A stretch of 32,259 nucleotides of DNA. It comes from Streptomyces yangpuensis (lineage in GTDB: Bacteria > Actinomycetota > Actinomycetes > Streptomycetales > Streptomycetaceae). The stretch's first letter is position 1. Each line of letters starts with the position of its first letter. The DNA is taken from contig NZ_LBMK01000005.1 in NCBI RefSeq assembly GCF_001005295.1, positions 218,742-251,000 on the forward strand. The letters are read 5' to 3'. Below are positions 30,326-32,259 of this stretch, piece by piece. The translations under genes and the position numbers were made by a program. Under the pieces are notes generated by a model, which was given only the letters and a program-made list of their open reading frames with translations, was not told the origin of the DNA and ran no database searches.

Positions 30326-30389
30326 TTCCGGCGACCGGGAGTCGAACACATTTCGAACTCAAGGCCAAGGCTGCGTCTTCCGGCGACCG
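30326..30389. repeat. Pair of 12-bp direct repeats before the M23 peptidase gene
   Basis: TTCCGGCGACCG occurs at 30326-30337 and 30378-30389, 52 bases apart, just after the hydrolase stop. The region between and around contains nothing coding. The significance is unclear. Confidence 0.5.
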
Positions 30390-30437
30390 AAAGACGGCCG
30401 AATGCCCGGTTCCGCTGATCTGGGGACCCGGCGAAGA

Positions 30438-30467
30438 TTGTCGTTGCGAGTAACCGCCGGGTACAGT
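30438..30467 (+). promoter_or_regulatory. Promoter of the M23 peptidase gene
   Basis: TTGTCG (30438-30443), an 18-base spacer and TACAGT (30462-30467) make a good vegetative-type promoter. Transcription would begin near 30474, giving a 71-base leader to the preferred start at 30545. Confidence 0.5.
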
Positions 30468-30544
30468 CACGCCACTGCTCTCCTCCGGTGAACTTCGAGT
30501 TCCCGGCCACCCAGGCCCCCACTGCCGAGGCGAAAGAGAAGTTG

Positions 30545-32140
30545 GTGAACGACCGCCCCTCGTCGGGCCAGTACCCGGATGCCGGGTATGACGGCCTTTC
30601 CACCACCGCTTTCGCTGGTGACTCGACCTACGTTTCCTACGAAACGCAGGGCCAGGGGGTCAACTACGCTGCCTACGGCTCCTACGAGACCGGTGCGTAC
30701 GACACCACCGCGTGGACCTCGCAGGACCCCTACCTGTCCACGGTCCCCTCGCAGTCCGCCCCCGAGGACACCACCGGGAGCTGGGACGCGAACGCCTGGA
30801 ACGCGGCGGACACGGGCATGGCCACGGGCACGGGCACGGGCACGGACCACTCCGGCTACACCGCCTACCCGATGGCCTCCTTCGGCTACGACACCTCCGC
30901 CGAGCAGACCGGCCACTGGGCGGTGCCCGGCTTCGGCACCACCGGCACCGAGACCGGCGCCTACGACGCGACCGCCTGGAACACCGTCACGCAGACCCCG
31001 GCACAGCCCGAGGCCGAATACGCGTACGACTACCAGCCCGCGCAGCAGGACTACGCCTACGGCACGACCACCCTCGGCACCGCCGGCTACACCCACGAGG
31101 CCCAGGCCGCCACGGCCGACGCGGAGACCGGGACCGACCCCGCGGCCGTCACGTACAGCGAGACCGCCGTTTTCGAGGTGCTCTCCGACGAGGCACCCAC
31201 CACCGCAGAAACGTTCGAGTCGACCGAGTCGTACGAGCTGCCCGAGGTCCACGAACTGCACGGCGTCCACGACATGCCCACCCAGGCCATGCCGGTGACC
31301 TCCGCTCCGCGTTCCGCGCGCCGGACCGCGGCCAAGGGGAACGCCAAGGGCAACGCCAAGGCGTCGGGTGCCAAGGCGTCCGGCGCCAAGGCCGCCGGCG
31401 GCCGTCGGCGCACCCCGGCGAAGCGTTCCGCCCTGCTCACCGTCGCCGTCCCCTCCGCCTGCGTGATGGGCGTCGCCGGTGTCGCGGCCGCCTCCGTGAG
31501 CGGGCTCACCGGCACGGACAAGCCCGGCGAGGACACCACCACCATGGCCGCGCCCGACCCGGCCTCGGTGAAGCCGGTCGCGGCGAACACCAAGCTCGAC
31601 ACCCAACTGGTCGCGCTCAGCGCCGACGCGGGCGACTTCGCGGACCGCGCGAGCCGCACGCAGGAGCGCATCGACCTGCGCGAACGCCAGGAAGAGGAAA
31701 AGAAGAAGAAGGCCGAGGAGGCCGCGGCCAAGGAGGCCGCCCGCCCCAAGTTCGCGGTCCCGGTCGCGCAGCACGGCCTCAGCGCCAGCTTCGGCCAGGC
31801 CGGCGGCATGTGGATGTCGGTGCACACCGGCATCGACTTCCCCGTGTCCTACGGGACCCCGGTCATGGCGGCCACCGACGGAACCGTGCGCACGCAGTAC
31901 AACAGCGCCTACGGGAACATGGCCATCGTGACCGCGGCCGACGGCACCGAGACCTGGTACTGCCACCTCAGCTCCACCAAGATCCGCGGCGGCAAGGTCA
32001 AGGCCGGCGAGGTCATCGCCTACTCGGGCAACTCCGGCAACTCCACCGGCCCGCACCTCCATTTCGAGGTCCGGCCCGGCGGCGGCTCCGCGATCGACCC
32101 CCTGGCCTGGCTGCGCAGCAAGGGCCTGGACCCGAGGTAG
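30545..32140 (+). CDS. Membrane-anchored M23 family metallopeptidase
   Basis: A 531-residue predicted cell-wall endopeptidase (lysostaphin/LytM type). Residues 1-250 are disordered, rich in Tyr/Thr/Gly/Ala. Residues 257-295 are strongly basic (repeated AKGN, AKASG). Residues 296-318 form a single membrane helix that also acts as internal signal-anchor, so the C terminus is outside. A Glu/Lys coiled coil (about 370-400) leads to the M23 domain. The domain has the zinc ligands His427 and Asp431 (HTGIDF), and His504/His506 (HLHFE). There is no N-terminal signal peptide. I prefer GTG 30545 (VNDRPSSGQYP); GTG 30488 is in frame, adds 19 coding-like residues, but has no ribosome site. It presumably trims peptidoglycan cross-links. 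Confidence 0.88.
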   Translation: MNDRPSSGQYPDAGYDGLSTTAFAGDSTYVSYETQGQGVNYAAYGSYETGAYDTTAWTSQDPYLSTVPSQSAPEDTTGSWDANAWNAADTGMATGTGTGTDHSGYTAYPMASFGYDTSAEQTGHWAVPGFGTTGTETGAYDATAWNTVTQTPAQPEAEYAYDYQPAQQDYAYGTTTLGTAGYTHEAQAATADAETGTDPAAVTYSETAVFEVLSDEAPTTAETFESTESYELPEVHELHGVHDMPTQAMPVTSAPRSARRTAAKGNAKGNAKASGAKASGAKAAGGRRRTPAKRSALLTVAVPSACVMGVAGVAAASVSGLTGTDKPGEDTTTMAAPDPASVKPVAANTKLDTQLVALSADAGDFADRASRTQERIDLRERQEEEKKKKAEEAAAKEAARPKFAVPVAQHGLSASFGQAGGMWMSVHTGIDFPVSYGTPVMAATDGTVRTQYNSAYGNMAIVTAADGTETWYCHLSSTKIRGGKVKAGEVIAYSGNSGNSTGPHLHFEVRPGGGSAIDPLAWLRSKGLDPR

Positions 32141-32164
32141 CCACCGGCTTCACGGACTTCATCG

Positions 32165-32198
32165 AAGTGCCCGGCAGCGATCGCGCTGCCGGGCACTT
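32165..32198 (+). terminator. Terminator hairpin after the M23 peptidase gene
   Basis: A perfect 15-bp stem (32165-32179 with 32184-32198) around ATCG, followed by TTTC, 25 bases after the stop. A good intrinsic terminator. The remaining 61 bases to the window edge hold nothing identifiable. Confidence 0.9.
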
Positions 32199-32259
32199 TC
32201 CCTTCCTGCACGGCGGGTTCGGCGGGTACGGCCGGGGCGGGACGGCACGCCCCGGCCCG

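Noticed and set aside
30340..30360. GAGTCGAAC as the T-arm of a tRNA
   Set aside because: No acceptor, D or anticodon stems can be drawn around it on either strand.
30324..30487. Possible c-di-AMP (ydaO) riboswitch before the M23 peptidase gene, since such genes often have one in Streptomyces
   Set aside because: Fragments such as GGCCGAAT and TGGGGACC are present, but the full conserved order and helices are not, and the predicted promoter lies downstream of them.

Overview
The window is a high-GC actinobacterial chromosome segment, almost certainly Streptomyces. The third codon position is nearly always G or C, GTG starts are common, ribosome sites are of the GGAGG type, and the gene content is a Streptomyces housekeeping core. 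I see no prophage, insertion sequence, CRISPR array, rRNA or tRNA.

Layout. 1-2344: the start of a serine hydroxymethyltransferase gene (minus strand, running off the left edge) behind a clear ZTP (pfl) riboswitch, then ornithine aminotransferase. 2362-4821: a glutathionylspermidine-synthase-like ATP-grasp enzyme with a small lipoprotein (a YgiC/YgiB-like pair) and a DMT-type membrane protein. 4822-5141: a 23-bp minisatellite. 5142-8193: a compact three-gene minus-strand cassette in which two adjacent proteins share an amyloid-signalling-like motif. 8338-10979: malate dehydrogenase with a near-palindromic operator, a DUF3017 membrane protein and folD. 11224-16835: two small membrane proteins, purN-purH, and a PerM/DUF6350 membrane protein, separated by strong hairpins and a 53-bp tandem repeat. 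16955-20436: an XRE-ECF sigma-like fusion protein and sucC-sucD. 20729-28791: a five-gene cluster of VWA, DUF5682, MoxR-type AAA ATPase, SWIM zinc finger and DUF5691, with divergent promoters resembling the PafBC/RecA-NDp DNA-damage motif. 28960-32140: a B12-binding mutase small subunit, an alpha/beta hydrolase and a membrane-anchored M23 peptidase.

How the parts fit. GlyA, FolD, PurN and PurH all belong to one-carbon and purine metabolism. The riboswitch on glyA should sense ZMP/ZTP, the intermediate PurH consumes when 10-formyl-tetrahydrofolate is available. Mdh and SucCD are TCA-cycle enzymes. From memory (not searched), the order M23 peptidase, sucC, sucD, perM, purN, purH also occurs in Mycobacterium tuberculosis, so much of the window is ancestral core.

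The least understood parts are the 5142-8193 cassette and the 20729-28791 cluster. The latter resembles E. coli yehL-yehM-yehP-yehQ in domain content and appears to be placed under DNA-damage control here.
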